64,000 nucleotides of DNA from Pseudoxanthomonas indica (lineage in GTDB: Bacteria > Pseudomonadota > Gammaproteobacteria > Xanthomonadales > Xanthomonadaceae). Location: NCBI RefSeq assembly GCF_900167565.1, contig NZ_FUZV01000001.1, positions 372,001 through 436,000 on the forward strand. Reading direction: 5' to 3'. The translations under genes and the position numbers were made by a program. Positions within the stretch are counted from its first letter, which is position 1, and each line of letters begins with the position of its first letter. Positions 29,802 through 39,770 of the stretch are shown here, piece after piece. The notes under the pieces are model-generated. The model searched no databases. It was not told the DNA's origin and saw nothing but the letters and a program-made list of their open reading frames with translations.

Positions 29802-30608
29802 TCAGGCTGCGTCGAGCGCTTGCCGCAAGGGGGCGAGGAAGCCGGACGCGCGTGCGGCGGCGTCGGCGGGCACGCTGGCATCGGCCAGGGTGGTCACCAA
29901 GGCGCTGCCGACCACCACGCCGTCGGCATCCACCGACATGGCGCGAGCGCTGGCCGCGTCCTTGATGCCGAAGCCTGCCGCCACCGGTGCCTGGGCCTGG
30001 GCGCGGATGGCGCGCAGGCGTTCGCTTGCCGCCGCCGGGTCCAGCCGATCCGAGGCCCCGGTCACGCCGGCGAAGCTCACGTAGTAGAGATAGCCCTGGG
30101 CCGTATCGCAGAGCATGGCCAGGCGTTCGTTGGAGGTGGTCGGCGCGGCCAGCGCGATCAGCGCCAGTCCATGGCGGTTGAAGATTTCGCGCGTCTCGGC
30201 GGACTCTTCCGGCGGCAGGTCCACCAGCAGCACGCCATCCACGCCCGCGGCCGCGGCGGCGGCGGCAAAGCGCTCGCTGCCATGGATTTCCACCGGGTTG
30301 AGATACCCCATCAGCACGACCGGCGTGGCCGCATCGCGCTGGCGGAATTCCGCCACCACCTGCAGCACGTAACGCAGGCCAGCACCGCGGGCCAGCGCGC
30401 GCTCGGAGCTGCGCTGGATCGCCGGACCGTCGGCCATGGGATCGGAAAACGGTACGCCGAGTTCAATGACATCGGCGCCGGCTTCCACCAGGGCGTGCAT
30501 CACCGGGACGGTGGCCTCCAACGAGGGATCGCCCGCGGTGATGAACGGGATCAGCGCCTTGCGTCCGCTGGCGCGCAAAGCCGCAAAGCGCTGATCGAAG
30601 CGACTCAT
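29802..30608 (-). CDS. trpA: Tryptophan synthase alpha chain
   Basis: Cleaves indole-3-glycerol phosphate to indole and glyceraldehyde 3-phosphate; the indole is channelled to TrpB. It has 268 residues, a TIM barrel. Catalytic Glu49 (DVIELGVPFSDP) and Asp60 (MADGP) are at their canonical positions; VAAGFGIKDA is near the phosphate site. The ATG (30606-30608) overlaps the stop of the DUF3144-like gene in ATGA, so its translation is probably coupled to that gene and not to trpB. Confidence 0.98.
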   Translation of the reverse strand: MSRFDQRFAALRASGRKALIPFITAGDPSLEATVPVMHALVEAGADVIELGVPFSDPMADGPAIQRSSERALARGAGLRYVLQVVAEFRQRDAATPVVLMGYLNPVEIHGSERFAAAAAAAGVDGVLLVDLPPEESAETREIFNRHGLALIALAAPTTSNERLAMLCDTAQGYLYYVSFAGVTGASDRLDPAAASERLRAIRAQAQAPVAAGFGIKDAASARAMSVDADGVVVGSALVTTLADASVPADAAARASGFLAPLRQALDAA

Positions 30609-30994
30609 GCGGGCTTGTCTTCTTCGCCGGCATTGCCCGCCTGGGTGCGGAACGCTTCGTACTCGGCAGCCAGTTCGGATTCGCCGACGTTGACGCCACG
30701 CTCGGCGCCCAGCGCATCCAGGTGCTCGTTGAGCATGCGGCGGTACATGTTGGTCATGTAGTCGAGGAAATCCTTGCGCGAGCCCGCGGCGTCGCCTTCG
30801 AACGACAGGTAGACGTGCGAGTTGAAGCGGGCGGCGGCATACAGCGAGGCCACGCTGATGCGCTTCAGGCCTTGTTCCTTGGACTGCTTGTTGGTCAGTT
30901 CCAGGTATTCGTTGACGCAGGTGAAGAAGGCCGGATCGAGGGTGTTCTCGTTCGACGCCTGGGCCGGTTGCTGCGGGGTGTTCTGATCGGTCAT
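30605..30994 (-). CDS. DUF3144-like small protein between trpB and trpA
   Basis: Function unknown. It has 129 residues. The central segment (about 22-100) resembles the DUF3144 family: a helical start (FFTCVNEYLELTNKQ), the ISVASLYAAARFNSHVYL core and DYMTNMYRRMLNEHLD. Both ends are polar and probably disordered. It starts 9 bp after trpB and overlaps trpA by 4 bp, so it is fully embedded in the trpBA unit. It has no signal peptide or membrane segment. The family link is by eye and not certain. Confidence 0.8.
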   Translation of the reverse strand: MTDQNTPQQPAQASNENTLDPAFFTCVNEYLELTNKQSKEQGLKRISVASLYAAARFNSHVYLSFEGDAAGSRKDFLDYMTNMYRRMLNEHLDALGAERGVNVGESELAAEYEAFRTQAGNAGEEDKPA

Positions 30995-31003
30995 TGCACT
31001 GCC

Positions 31004-32242
31004 TTAGAAATTGAGGTTCTCGCGCGCGGCGATGGTATGCACATCCTTGTCGCCTCGTCCGGACAGGTTGCACAGGACCAGGGCGTCGCGCGGCAGGTCC
31101 CGGGCGAGCTTGATGGCCTGGGCCACGGCGTGGCTGGACTCGAGCGCGGCAAGGATACCCTCGGTTCGGGCCAACTGGTGGAAAGCGGCTAGGGCTTCCT
31201 CGTCGGTCACGCCCACGTAGCTGGCGCGGCCACTGTCGGCCAGGAAGGCGTGTTCAGGCCCCACGCCCGGGTAGTCCAGGCCGGCGGAGACAGAATGGGT
31301 CTCGATGATCTGGCCGTCGTCGTCGCACAGCACATAGGTGCGGTTGCCGTGCAGCACGCCCGGCCGGCCAGCGGCAATCGAGGCCGCATGGTGGCCGGTT
31401 TCGATGCCGTCGCCCGCCGCTTCGGCGCCGACGATGCGTACCTGCGGGTCATTGAGGAAGGCATGGAACAGGCCGATGGCGTTGCTGCCGCCGCCCACGC
31501 AGGCGGTGATGACGTCCGGCAGACGGCCATAGTCCTCCAGCATCTGCGCCCTCGCCTCGCGGCCGACGATGGCGTTGAAGTCGCGGACCATGCGCGGATA
31601 CGGGTCCGGGCCGGCGACGGTGCCGATGATGTAGAAGGTGTCGTGCACGTTGGTCACCCAGTCGCGCATGGCCTCGTTGAGCGCGTCCTTGAGCGTGGCC
31701 GAGCCGGAGGTGACCGGCACCACCGTGGCGCCGAGCAGCTTCATCCGGTAGACGTTGATCTTCTGCCGCTCGATATCGGTCGCGCCCATGTACACCACGC
31801 ATTCCAGGCCCAGCCGCGCCGCCACCGTGGCGCTGGCCACGCCGTGCTGGCCGGCGCCGGTTTCGGCAATGATCCGCGGCTTGCCCATGCGGCTGGCCAG
31901 CAGGGCCTGGCCGATGGTGTTGTTGATCTTGTGCGCGCCGGTGTGGTTCAGGTCTTCGCGCTTGAGCAGGATGCGCGCGCCGCCGACTTCGCGTGACAGG
32001 CGGGTGGCTTCGTAGATCGGGCTGGGGCGGCCGACGTAATGCTTCAGGTCATGATCGAAGGCGGCGATGAAGGCCGGATCCTGGCGCGCCTGGTCGTATG
32101 CCGCCGCCAGTTCGGTCAGCGGGCCGATCAGGGTCTCGGCCACGAAGCGGCCGCCGTACCGGCCAAAGCGCCCCTGCGCATCCGGGTACGCGTGGAAATC
32201 GGTGATGCCGGCGAGGGAGGGGTCGCGCAGGGAGCTGGACAT
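31004..32242 (-). CDS. trpB: Tryptophan synthase beta chain
   Basis: PLP enzyme that joins indole and serine to give tryptophan. It has 412 residues. PLP Lys105 ([11 protein letters not shown]), the catalytic Glu in [12 protein letters not shown] (about 127-138) and the phosphate loop [10 protein letters not shown] (about 250) are present. First gene of the trpB-DUF3144-trpA unit, divergent from a LysR-type gene 103 bp away. Confidence 0.98.
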   Translation of the reverse strand: MSSSLRDPSLAGITDFHAYPDAQGRFGRYGGRFVAETLIGPLTELAAAYDQARQDPAFIAAFDHDLKHYVGRPSPIYEATRLSREVGGARILLKREDLNHTGAHKINNTIGQALLASRMGKPRIIAETGAGQHGVASATVAARLGLECVVYMGATDIERQKINVYRMKLLGATVVPVTSGSATLKDALNEAMRDWVTNVHDTFYIIGTVAGPDPYPRMVRDFNAIVGREARAQMLEDYGRLPDVITACVGGGSNAIGLFHAFLNDPQVRIVGAEAAGDGIETGHHAASIAAGRPGVLHGNRTYVLCDDDGQIIETHSVSAGLDYPGVGPEHAFLADSGRASYVGVTDEEALAAFHQLARTEGILAALESSHAVAQAIKLARDLPRDALVLCNLSGRGDKDVHTIAARENLNF

Positions 32243-32313
32243 GGCAGGAGACTGGCGGAGCGGGGACGAGCCGATAGCTTAACGCACAGGTTGTTCGGCC
32301 AATATCGATGTTT

Positions 32314-32331
32314 TCTGAAGGTTCTGTCAGA
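32314..32331. promoter_or_regulatory. Candidate LysR-type regulator site between trpB and the LysR gene
   Basis: TCTGA-N8-TCAGA is an inverted repeat (32314-32318 and 32327-32331) that fits the general LysR-type dyad, with a T...A interrupted palindrome. It lies about 15 bp before the regulator ATG and 72 bp before the trpB start, where TrpI-type regulators act in Pseudomonas. Confidence 0.4.
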
Positions 32332-32345
32332 TAAACTCACAGGAC

Positions 32346-33236
32346 ATGGTCGGAAACCTGCCACCGCTGAACGCCCTGCGCGCCTTCGAGGCCGTGGCCC
32401 GCTTGGGCAACCTGGGCGCGGCCGGGCGCGAGTTGCATGTCACCCATGGCGCGGTCAGCCGCCAACTGCGCTTGCTGGAGGACGACCTGGGCGTGGCCCT
32501 GTTCGTGCGCGAAGGACGCGGGCTGCGCCTGACCGACGCCGGTCGCCAGTTGCAGGACGCCGCGCAGGCCGCGTTCGTGCGCCTGCGCGATACCGCAGCC
32601 GCGCTGCGTCGCGGGCCGCAGGCCAGCGCCCTGGTGCTGGGTTGCCCGGCGAGCGTGCTGGCGCGCTGGATGATTCCGCGACTGGATCGGCTGGCGCGGG
32701 ATCTGCCCGACATCACCCTGCATCTGTCGGCGCAGGAGCGCGACTTCGATGCCGGCCTGACCGGCCTGGATGCCGCGCTGCTGGTGGCCGAGCCGCCGGC
32801 GCCGCGCGAGTGGAAGGTGCATGTGCTGGGCAGCGAGCGGATTGGTCCGGTGCTGAGTCCGCGTTACGCCGGCCATGCCGCGTTGGCGCAGGCGCCGACC
32901 TCGCGCTTGCTGGAAGAAGCCGTGCTGCATACCACCTCGCGCCCGCAGGCCTGGCCCAACTGGCTGCGGCAACACGGCCTGGAGCCGGCACGCCTGCAAT
33001 TGGGCACGGGCTTTGAACATCTTTATTACCTGCTGGAAGCCGCCATCGCCGGCATGGGCGTGGCGATTGCACCGGAGCCTCTGGTGGCCGACGACCTGGC
33101 CTCAGGCCGGTTGGTCGCACCATGGGGTTTCAGTGACGCCACCGGCCAATGGTGGCTGGCCGCTGCGCGTGGCAACGCCGACCCGCGCATTCCGCGCCTG
33201 GCCGCATGGCTGCAACGGGAACTCGCTCAGCCCTGA
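32346..33236 (+). CDS. LysR-family transcriptional regulator, TrpI-like
   Basis: Probable activator of trpBA. It has 296 residues. There is an N-terminal winged helix-turn-helix (about 5-65: [38 protein letters not shown]) and a periplasmic-binding-like effector domain (about 92-290). The N-terminus is of the GcvA/TrpI type. It is divergent from trpB, the position of trpI in Pseudomonas, where the inducer is indole-3-glycerol phosphate; that role is inferred here. AGGA is unusually close to the ATG. The 3' end overlaps the trpF 3' end by 10 bp. Confidence 0.85.
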   Translation: MVGNLPPLNALRAFEAVARLGNLGAAGRELHVTHGAVSRQLRLLEDDLGVALFVREGRGLRLTDAGRQLQDAAQAAFVRLRDTAAALRRGPQASALVLGCPASVLARWMIPRLDRLARDLPDITLHLSAQERDFDAGLTGLDAALLVAEPPAPREWKVHVLGSERIGPVLSPRYAGHAALAQAPTSRLLEEAVLHTTSRPQAWPNWLRQHGLEPARLQLGTGFEHLYYLLEAAIAGMGVAIAPEPLVADDLASGRLVAPWGFSDATGQWWLAAARGNADPRIPRLAAWLQRELAQP

Positions 33237-33856
33237 TCGGCGTGACGCACGGCTTCGACGAACAGGCGCATCTTCTCCGCATCCTTGATGCCCGGCGCCG
33301 ATTCAATGCCGCTGGACACATCCACGCCCCACGGATGCGCGGTGCAGATGGCCACGCCTACGTTCTCCGGTGACAGGCCACCGGCCAGCAGGAACGGACG
33401 ATCCAGGCCTTGCGGGGTCTGCTTCCAGTCAAAGCGCTTGCCGCTGCCGCCCTGCTCGCCCGCGCCATGGCCATCGAACAGGAAGCCGCTCGCGCCCGGA
33501 TAGCCCGCCATCGCGGCAAACGCGTTGCCTTCGGCGCCGCCCATGGCGATGGCTTTCCAGTACGGCACGCCGAAGCCCGCGCAAAAACCATCGTCCTCGC
33601 TGCCATGGAACTGCAGGAGGTCCGGACGCACATGCTCGACGATGCCCTGCACTTCGATCGGACCGTTGTCCATCACCAACGCGACCACGCCGATTTCTTC
33701 CGGCACCAGCTCGCGCAGCATGCGCGCCTGGCCAATCAAGAGGCGGCGCGGGCTGCGTGCGGCAAACACCAGGCCCAGGTAATCCACGCCCAGTTCAATC
33801 GCGGCGCGGACGTCTTCGCCACGGGTGAGGCCACAGAATTTGATGCGGGTGGGCAT
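33227..33856 (-). CDS. trpF: Phosphoribosylanthranilate isomerase
   Basis: Amadori rearrangement of N-(5'-phosphoribosyl)-anthranilate to CdRP in tryptophan synthesis. It has 209 residues, a TIM barrel. [12 protein letters not shown] (catalytic Cys at about residue 8), LLQFHGSED and the phosphate loop region [13 protein letters not shown] are intact, with the catalytic Asp in FLFDGHGAG. It follows truA by 37 bp. It is separated from trpB by the oppositely oriented LysR gene. Confidence 0.97.
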   Translation of the reverse strand: MPTRIKFCGLTRGEDVRAAIELGVDYLGLVFAARSPRRLLIGQARMLRELVPEEIGVVALVMDNGPIEVQGIVEHVRPDLLQFHGSEDDGFCAGFGVPYWKAIAMGGAEGNAFAAMAGYPGASGFLFDGHGAGEQGGSGKRFDWKQTPQGLDRPFLLAGGLSPENVGVAICTAHPWGVDVSSGIESAPGIKDAEKMRLFVEAVRHADQG

Positions 33857-33893
33857 GGGCGGGAAATCAGGTCGTTGGGAGGAATTTACGCGG

Positions 33894-34706
33894 TTAGCGG
33901 GATGGGGAGGACAGAGCTTCCGGCAGCGTTACCTCGGCGGGGAGATTCCAGTGCGCGGGATAGAGCGGGCTGACGAAGACCAGGCCGTCCGGCGGGGCGG
34001 TGGGTCCGGCGACAGTGCGGTCCTTGCCGGCGAGCAATTCGGCCATCCAGCTTTCCGGTTGGTCGCCGCGGCCAATCACCAGCAGCGAGCCGACGATGTT
34101 GCGCACCATGTGATGCAGGAACGCGTTGGCCTGCACGTCCACGTAGACCTGCTCGCCTTCGCGCACCACGCGGATCGAATGCAGGTTGCGGAAGCCGTGC
34201 GGTGACTGGCATTGCACGCTGCGGAAGGCGTTGAAGTCGTTCTCGCCCAGCAAGGCCTGCGCGGCGCGATGCATCGCGTCGGCATCCAGCGGTCGGCGTT
34301 CCCAGCTCAGGGTCTGGCGATTCAGCGCCGGGCGGACCATGCGGTTGACCAGCCGATAACGGTAGCGGCGTGCGCGCGCCGAGAAGCGCGCGTGGAAATC
34401 CTCCGGCATCGGCTGGCACCAGCGCACGCATACCGCGGGTGGCAGATTGGCGGTGGTGCCCAGCACCCAGCTGCGCGGATCGCGCGCGGCGTCGCTGTCG
34501 AAGTGCACCACCTGGCATTGCGCATGCACGCCGGCATCGGTGCGACCGGCGCAGATCGTGTCGACCTGCGCATTGGCCAGGCGCGACAAGGCGTTCTCCA
34601 GAGTCGACTGCACGCTGCTCTGATCGTCACGCGTGCCCGAAGCCGTCAGGCGTTGCCAGCCGCGGAATTCACCGCCGTCGTACTCAACTGCCAGTGCGTA
34701 CCGCAT
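33894..34706 (-). CDS. truA: tRNA pseudouridine(38-40) synthase TruA
   Basis: Modifies U38, U39 and U40 in the anticodon stem-loop of many tRNAs. It has 270 residues. Catalytic Asp57 lies in [25 protein letters not shown] and [15 protein letters not shown] are family segments. It stands between fimV and trpF, a conserved gammaproteobacterial order. Confidence 0.97.
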   Translation of the reverse strand: MRYALAVEYDGGEFRGWQRLTASGTRDDQSSVQSTLENALSRLANAQVDTICAGRTDAGVHAQCQVVHFDSDAARDPRSWVLGTTANLPPAVCVRWCQPMPEDFHARFSARARRYRYRLVNRMVRPALNRQTLSWERRPLDADAMHRAAQALLGENDFNAFRSVQCQSPHGFRNLHSIRVVREGEQVYVDVQANAFLHHMVRNIVGSLLVIGRGDQPESWMAELLAGKDRTVAGPTAPPDGLVFVSPLYPAHWNLPAEVTLPEALSSPSR

Positions 34707-34728
34707 CAGACCGCATCACCCAAGCCGA

Positions 34729-36471
34729 TCAACCCAGCTCGCGCAGCAGTTGCAGCGCTTCCTGGCGGGCCACGTCATCGTTGCCGGCCACGACCTCATT
34801 CAACAGATCGCGCGCGGTGACCGTGTCGCCCAGATCCAGATAGGCAATCGCCAGTTCCAGGCGCTCGCGCCCGGCCGGTGACGAATTGAGCGGCGCCACG
34901 CTGGCGACGGCATCGCCGGAATGCCAGGTCGGCTTGGCCGGCGCGGCAGGTGCCTTGGCGGCCTTGGCCGGTTTGGCGGCCGCCGCCGATGCGGACGCGA
35001 CCGCTGCCGCCGGCGCGGTTGCCAGTACGGGCTCGACGCGCTCGTCGCTGACCGTAGCCGCTGCCGCCGGGGTGGCCGTGGCGGGCTCGACGCGGGCCGG
35101 CATGGCCGCGGCCAGTTCGGCGTTACCGAACACCTTGGACGGCTTGGCCGGCGTGGGCGCCACGCGCTTGCGCCGGCTGCTGAGGATCCAGGCCAGCGCG
35201 CCGATGATCAGCAGGCCCCAGCCAGCCCACACCCAGATCGGGGTGCCGGCGGTGGCACCGTTGCTCTGCTCCAGTCGCTGTTGTGCGGCCGCCAGATCGC
35301 TGTCCTTCATCGCAATCAGCTTGGATTGCTGTTGCTTGAGTTTTTCCAGTTCGGCCACCTGCGAACGCAGTTCCTGCACTTCGGCATCGCGCGCAGCCAG
35401 CTCTTCCTTGCTCTGTTGCAGTTGTTCGTTTGCCAGCATGTCGCCCTCGCCGCCGGCGTCGACGCCGGATTGTGTTCCCGCCCGCGTGGCCGCACTGGCC
35501 AACGGCGGAGCGATTTCAAGACGTGCATCGGCTACGCGGGGCGCGGCCGTGGTGGTCGGTTCGTTGTTGGCGATCGCCGCCGGTTGCGGAATCGGCCGGC
35601 GCGCCTGCCGCCATTCGGCAATCTGGCTGCGCACCAGCGCCGCCGCTTCGCTTTCGCCCAACTGCGCCACATCGCCGGACGGCGGCACCCGCAACACCGC
35701 GCCCTGCTTGAGCCGGTTGATGTTGCCGCGGATGAACGCTTCGGGATTGGCACGCAGCAGCGCGATCATCGTCTGGTCGATGCTGTAGCCGCTGGCCACT
35801 TGCGCGGCAATCTGCGACAGCGTCTGGCCGCGAGCGACAGTGAGGCTGTCGCCGCCGTCAAAGCTCGGTGCAGGTGCAGGTGCGGCTGGCGCCGGTGCTG
35901 GCGGTGCGCTCGCCACGCGCGCATCGGGCGCCGCTTCCGGCGTCGGTGCGACGGGCGCAGGCTCGCTCGGCGGCTCGCTGGTCGCCGCTGCGGCGGGACG
36001 TTCAATCACGTTGTCGCGCGCCACCTGCGGCGCCTCGATGGCCGGTTGCGAGGCCGCGGCCACGGTCGAGGGTGCATCCACCATCGCCGCGTACTCGCGG
36101 ACCAGACGCCCCTGGCCCCAGTCTACTTCAATCAGGAAGTTCACCACCGACACCGTCACCGGTGCCTGGCTGGTGACGCGGATGACCGGTCTCCCGGCAT
36201 CGTCCAGGGCGACATTGAATTCCAGATCGCCGACCAGGCCTTGTGGCCTGGGCAAGCCCACGCGTTCAAACGTGGCCGGCGAAGCGAGCTGGGCGCGCAA
36301 CTGCTCCAGCTCGCCCGGCTCGGTGGAGATGATCGGGATTTCCGCCAGCAGCGGCTGTCCGGGTGAGGACTTCACCCGGATCTCGCCCAGGCCCAGCGCC
36401 AGCACCGAGCTGCTCAACAGCATCAGTGCCAACCCGGCCACGGCACGCCAACGATGTCGCCTGCTTGGCAT
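34729..36471 (-). CDS. fimV: FimV-like pilus/polarity protein
   Basis: Inner-membrane, peptidoglycan-binding hub needed for type IV pilus assembly and polar organisation in relatives. It has 580 residues, shorter than P. aeruginosa FimV (919). A signal peptide (about 1-26) precedes the FimV N-terminal domain (LGEIRVKSSPGQPLLAEI), a LysM-like region (about 215-285: LTVARGQTLSQIAAQVA), a Pro/Ala linker, a coiled coil (about 340-385), one transmembrane helix (about 400-420) and a C-terminal FimV TPR-like domain (ERLELAIAYLDLGDTVTARD). The start MPSRRHRWRAVAGLAL has GAGG/GGGG ribosome-binding purines. Confidence 0.92.
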   Translation of the reverse strand: MPSRRHRWRAVAGLALMLLSSSVLALGLGEIRVKSSPGQPLLAEIPIISTEPGELEQLRAQLASPATFERVGLPRPQGLVGDLEFNVALDDAGRPVIRVTSQAPVTVSVVNFLIEVDWGQGRLVREYAAMVDAPSTVAAASQPAIEAPQVARDNVIERPAAAATSEPPSEPAPVAPTPEAAPDARVASAPPAPAPAAPAPAPSFDGGDSLTVARGQTLSQIAAQVASGYSIDQTMIALLRANPEAFIRGNINRLKQGAVLRVPPSGDVAQLGESEAAALVRSQIAEWRQARRPIPQPAAIANNEPTTTAAPRVADARLEIAPPLASAATRAGTQSGVDAGGEGDMLANEQLQQSKEELAARDAEVQELRSQVAELEKLKQQQSKLIAMKDSDLAAAQQRLEQSNGATAGTPIWVWAGWGLLIIGALAWILSSRRKRVAPTPAKPSKVFGNAELAAAMPARVEPATATPAAAATVSDERVEPVLATAPAAAVASASAAAAKPAKAAKAPAAPAKPTWHSGDAVASVAPLNSSPAGRERLELAIAYLDLGDTVTARDLLNEVVAGNDDVARQEALQLLRELG

Positions 36472-36524
36472 CACCCCACCCCTCTCCTCGCAATGGCGGG
36501 GACTATAGCGGGTCCGCGCCTTGC

Positions 36525-37550
36525 TCAGCCATTCTTGGCGACGAGTTCGGCCAGCTGCACCGCGTTGAGCGCCGCCCCCTTGCGGATATTGTCCGAGACG
36601 ATCCACAGGTTGAGGCCGCGCGGGTGCGACAAATCCTCGCGGATGCGACCCACGTACACCGGATCCGTGCCCGAGGCATGGGTAACCGGGGTGGGATAGC
36701 CGCCGGCTTCGCGATCATCCACCACTTCCACACCGGGCGAGCTGCGCAACAACGCACGCGCTTCGTCGGCGGTAATCTTGGTTTTGGTCTCCACGTTCAC
36801 CGCTTCGGAATGACCGTAGAACACCGGCACGCGCACGGCGGTGGGATTCACCTGGATGCTGTCGTCGCCGAGAATCTTGCGGGTCTCCCAGACCAGCTTC
36901 ATTTCTTCCTTGGTGAAGCCGTTGTCGAGGAAGTCGTCAATGTGCGGGATCAGGTTGAAGGCGATCTGCACCGGGAAGCATTGCGGATCCGGATCCTGGA
37001 AACCGAGCAGCGCGCCGGTCTGGCGGCCAAGCTCTTCCAGTGCCGAACGGCCGGCGCCGGAGACCGACTGGTAGGTGGCCACGTTGATCCGCTCGATGCC
37101 CACCTCGCGGTAGATGGGCGCCAGCGCCACCAGCATCTGCATGGTCGAGCAGTTGGGGTTGGCAATGATCCCGCGCGGACGGTTCTGCACCTGCTCCGGA
37201 TTGACTTCGCTGACCACCAGCGGCACGTCATCGTCGTAGCGGAAGGCCGAGGAGTTGTCGATCACCACCGCACCGGCGGCGGCGAACTTGGGCGCGTACT
37301 CCTTGGAGACACTGCCGCCTGCGGAAAACAGGGCGATGTCGATGCCGGCCGGATCAAACGTGGCCAGGTCCTGCACGGCGATCTTGCCGCCCTTGAATTC
37401 GACCTCGCCACCGGCCGAACGCTCGGAGGCCAGGGCCACCAGCTTGCCGATCGGGAAATCGCGCTCGGCCAGGATGGACAACATGGTTTCGCCGACCGCG
37501 CCGGTGGCACCGACGACAGCGACGTTGAAACTGCGGTTCTGGGAAGTCAT
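36525..37550 (-). CDS. asd: Aspartate-semialdehyde dehydrogenase
   Basis: Reduces aspartyl phosphate to aspartate semialdehyde for lysine, threonine, methionine and diaminopimelate. It has 341 residues. The NADP loop VGATGAVG (about 13-20), catalytic Cys134 (IANPNCSTMQ) and the PVFYGHSEAVNVET substrate segment (about 240-254) are clear. It precedes fimV by 53 bp, a known gammaproteobacterial arrangement. Confidence 0.97.
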   Translation of the reverse strand: MTSQNRSFNVAVVGATGAVGETMLSILAERDFPIGKLVALASERSAGGEVEFKGGKIAVQDLATFDPAGIDIALFSAGGSVSKEYAPKFAAAGAVVIDNSSAFRYDDDVPLVVSEVNPEQVQNRPRGIIANPNCSTMQMLVALAPIYREVGIERINVATYQSVSGAGRSALEELGRQTGALLGFQDPDPQCFPVQIAFNLIPHIDDFLDNGFTKEEMKLVWETRKILGDDSIQVNPTAVRVPVFYGHSEAVNVETKTKITADEARALLRSSPGVEVVDDREAGGYPTPVTHASGTDPVYVGRIREDLSHPRGLNLWIVSDNIRKGAALNAVQLAELVAKNG

Positions 37551-37637
37551 GGAAAGTTTCGCGAATGAGTGGATGAAAACAGCGGACAGCGATGGGGGGC
37601 TGTGTTCGGGGAACCTCCAGGCACGGCCAGAGGCTCC

Positions 37638-38675
37638 CTATCGTTTGGTCGCGATGGTCTTGCCGGTAATGACGTCAGCATTGATGGGCGTGGCCGGACG
37701 GCCTGCCTGCGGACCTTCGCCGAGGGCGGCGATCAGGTTGTCGACCGCCAGCGTCACCATGGCGCGGCGGGTGGCCAGGCTGGCGCTGGCGATATGCGGG
37801 GTGAGCACCACGTTGTCCAGCGCCAGCAGTTCCGGACGCACCTGCGGCTCGCCTTCGTAGACATCCAGGCCTGCGCCCGCCAGGCGACCCTGCGCCAGCG
37901 CCGCGGCCAATGCCACTTCGTCGACGATGCCGCCGCGGGCAATGTTCACGAGGGTGGCGGAGGGCTTCATCTTCGACAGCGCGCTGGCGTCAATCAGGTG
38001 GTGGACTTCCGGAGAATACGGCAACACCAGCAGCAAATGATCCGATTGCCGCAGCAAGCTGTCCAAATCCACGTAACTGGCCTGGCATTGGCCTTCCACC
38101 GCGGCCGGCAGCCGGCTGCGGTTGTGGTACAGCACCCGCATGCCGAAGCCGGCGCCGCGGCGGGCGATGCCCTGGCCGATCCGGCCCATGCCCAGGATGC
38201 CGAGCGTGCTGCCGTGCAGATCCGAGCCGAGCATGCTGCTGAACGACCATTGCTGCCACTGGCCGGCGCGCAGCCAGCGTTCGGCCTCGGTGATGCGGCG
38301 CGCGGTGGCCATCAGCAGCGCGAAGCCGAAATCGGCGGTGGTCTCGGTCAATACGTCCGGCGTGTTGGTGGCGATGATGCCGGCCGCGCTCAGCGCCGGG
38401 ATGTCCAGGTTGTTGTAGCCCACGCCGACATTGGCGATCGCCCGCAGGTGGGCGGCGCCGGCGATTTCAGCCGTGCCGATGCGCTCGTTGAGGGTCACCA
38501 CCGCGCCATGCGCCTGGCGCAGGTGCGCGGCGATTTCGCCGGCCGCGTACTCGCTGACCTGCGCAGTGGACTGCACGTCGAAGTACTCGTCCAGCCGTCC
38601 GATCACATCATCGAACAGCGGTTGCGATACCCAGACGCGCGGGCGGCTCTCAGCCACCGCGGGTTCCGGGGACAT
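37638..38675 (-). CDS. D-2-hydroxyacid dehydrogenase (GhrB-like glyoxylate/hydroxypyruvate reductase)
   Basis: NAD(P)-dependent reduction of a 2-keto acid. It has 345 residues. The Rossmann loop [12 protein letters not shown] (about 160-171), catalytic Arg in VNIARGG, the Glu in YEGEP and His in TPHIASAS are all present. The substrate is not provable; the closest families are glyoxylate/hydroxypyruvate and 2-ketogluconate reductases. The start at [10 protein letters not shown] overlaps the 3' end of aroC by 26 bp; an ATG 21 bp further upstream is also possible. No clear Shine-Dalgarno sequence is seen, so it may depend on aroC translation. Confidence 0.88.
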   Translation of the reverse strand: MSPEPAVAESRPRVWVSQPLFDDVIGRLDEYFDVQSTAQVSEYAAGEIAAHLRQAHGAVVTLNERIGTAEIAGAAHLRAIANVGVGYNNLDIPALSAAGIIATNTPDVLTETTADFGFALLMATARRITEAERWLRAGQWQQWSFSSMLGSDLHGSTLGILGMGRIGQGIARRGAGFGMRVLYHNRSRLPAAVEGQCQASYVDLDSLLRQSDHLLLVLPYSPEVHHLIDASALSKMKPSATLVNIARGGIVDEVALAAALAQGRLAGAGLDVYEGEPQVRPELLALDNVVLTPHIASASLATRRAMVTLAVDNLIAALGEGPQAGRPATPINADVITGKTIATKR

Positions 38676-39753
38676 GCGGCGGTACTTCGCCGACATCGCC
38701 GCACTGCGCGCGATGGCGCAGCGCCTGATCCATCAGCACCAGCGCCATCATCGCCTCGGCGATCGGGGTGGCGCGGATGCCTACGCAGGGATCATGGCGG
38801 CCGGTGGTGATCACTTCCACGGGTTGGCCTTCCACGTTCACGGTCTGCCCCGGCAGGCGCAGGCTGGAGGTGGGCTTGAGCGCCATCGACGCGGTGACCT
38901 GCTGGCCGGTGGCGATGCCGCCGAGGATGCCGCCGGCATGGTTGCTGAGAAAGCCTTGCGGGCTCATCTCGTCGCGGTGCTCGGTGCCCTTCTGGGTCAC
39001 GGCGGCAAAGCCGTCGCCAATCTCCACGCCCTTGACCGCGTTGATGCTCATCAGCGCGGCCGCCAGCTCGCCATCGAGCTTGCCGTAGATCGGCTCGCCC
39101 CAGCCGGCGGGCACGCCGTCGGCGACCACGTTGACCCGCGCGCCGATCGAATCGCCGCTCTTGCGCAGCGCGTCCATGTAGCTTTCCAGCTCCGGCACCT
39201 GCTCGGCGCAGGGCCAGAAGAACGGGTTCTGTTCCACCGCATCCCAGTCGAAAGCGCGCGGCGTCACCGGACCCAACTGCGCCAGATAGCCGCGCACCTG
39301 CACGCCGTAACGCTGCTGCAGCCACTTCTTGGCGATCACGCCCGCCGCCACGCGCATGGTGGTCTCGCGCGCCGAGGAACGACCACCGCCACGCGGATCG
39401 CGGATGCCGTACTTCTGCCAGTAGCTGTAGTCGGCGTGGCCCGGACGGAACTGCTGGGCGATGTTGGCGTAGTCCTTGCTGCGCTGATCGGTATTGCGGA
39501 TCAGCAGCGCGATGGGCGTGCCGGTGGTCCGGCCTTCGTACACGCCGCTGAGGATCTCGACCTCGTCGGCTTCGCGCCGCGCCGAGGTATGGCGGCTCTT
39601 GCCGGTCGCACGGCGCTCCAGATCGTGGCGGAATTCTTCCGGCGTGATCGCCAGTCCCGGCGGGCAGCCATCAATCACGCAGCCAATCGCCGGCCCGTGC
39701 GACTCGCCAAAGGTGGTGACGGTGAAGAGTTGTCCGAAGCTGTTGCTGCTCAC
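38650..39753 (-). CDS. aroC: Chorismate synthase
   Basis: Last step of the shikimate pathway: EPSP to chorismate with reduced FMN. It has 367 residues. [42 protein letters not shown] and [14 protein letters not shown] are family signatures. The start is the GTG at 39751-39753, which matches the conserved N-terminus; the open frame runs further upstream but is not family-like. It follows prmB by 17 bp, as in E. coli. Confidence 0.97.
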   Translation of the reverse strand: MSSNSFGQLFTVTTFGESHGPAIGCVIDGCPPGLAITPEEFRHDLERRATGKSRHTSARREADEVEILSGVYEGRTTGTPIALLIRNTDQRSKDYANIAQQFRPGHADYSYWQKYGIRDPRGGGRSSARETTMRVAAGVIAKKWLQQRYGVQVRGYLAQLGPVTPRAFDWDAVEQNPFFWPCAEQVPELESYMDALRKSGDSIGARVNVVADGVPAGWGEPIYGKLDGELAAALMSINAVKGVEIGDGFAAVTQKGTEHRDEMSPQGFLSNHAGGILGGIATGQQVTASMALKPTSSLRLPGQTVNVEGQPVEVITTGRHDPCVGIRATPIAEAMMALVLMDQALRHRAQCGDVGEVPPHVPGTRGG

Positions 39754-39770
39754 GTGGGTCCGGATTCCTG

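Noticed and set aside
29802..31073. 423-codon frame that would fuse an N-terminal extension to TrpA
   Set aside because: The first 155 codons are the DUF3144-like region read in another frame; TrpA has a canonical start at 30608 with Glu49 and Asp60 in place.
33227..33236. Overlap of the LysR and trpF 3' ends as a possible frameshift
   Set aside because: Both proteins have normal length and C-termini; short convergent overlaps are common here (also psd/M50 and RnfB-like/sulfotransferase).
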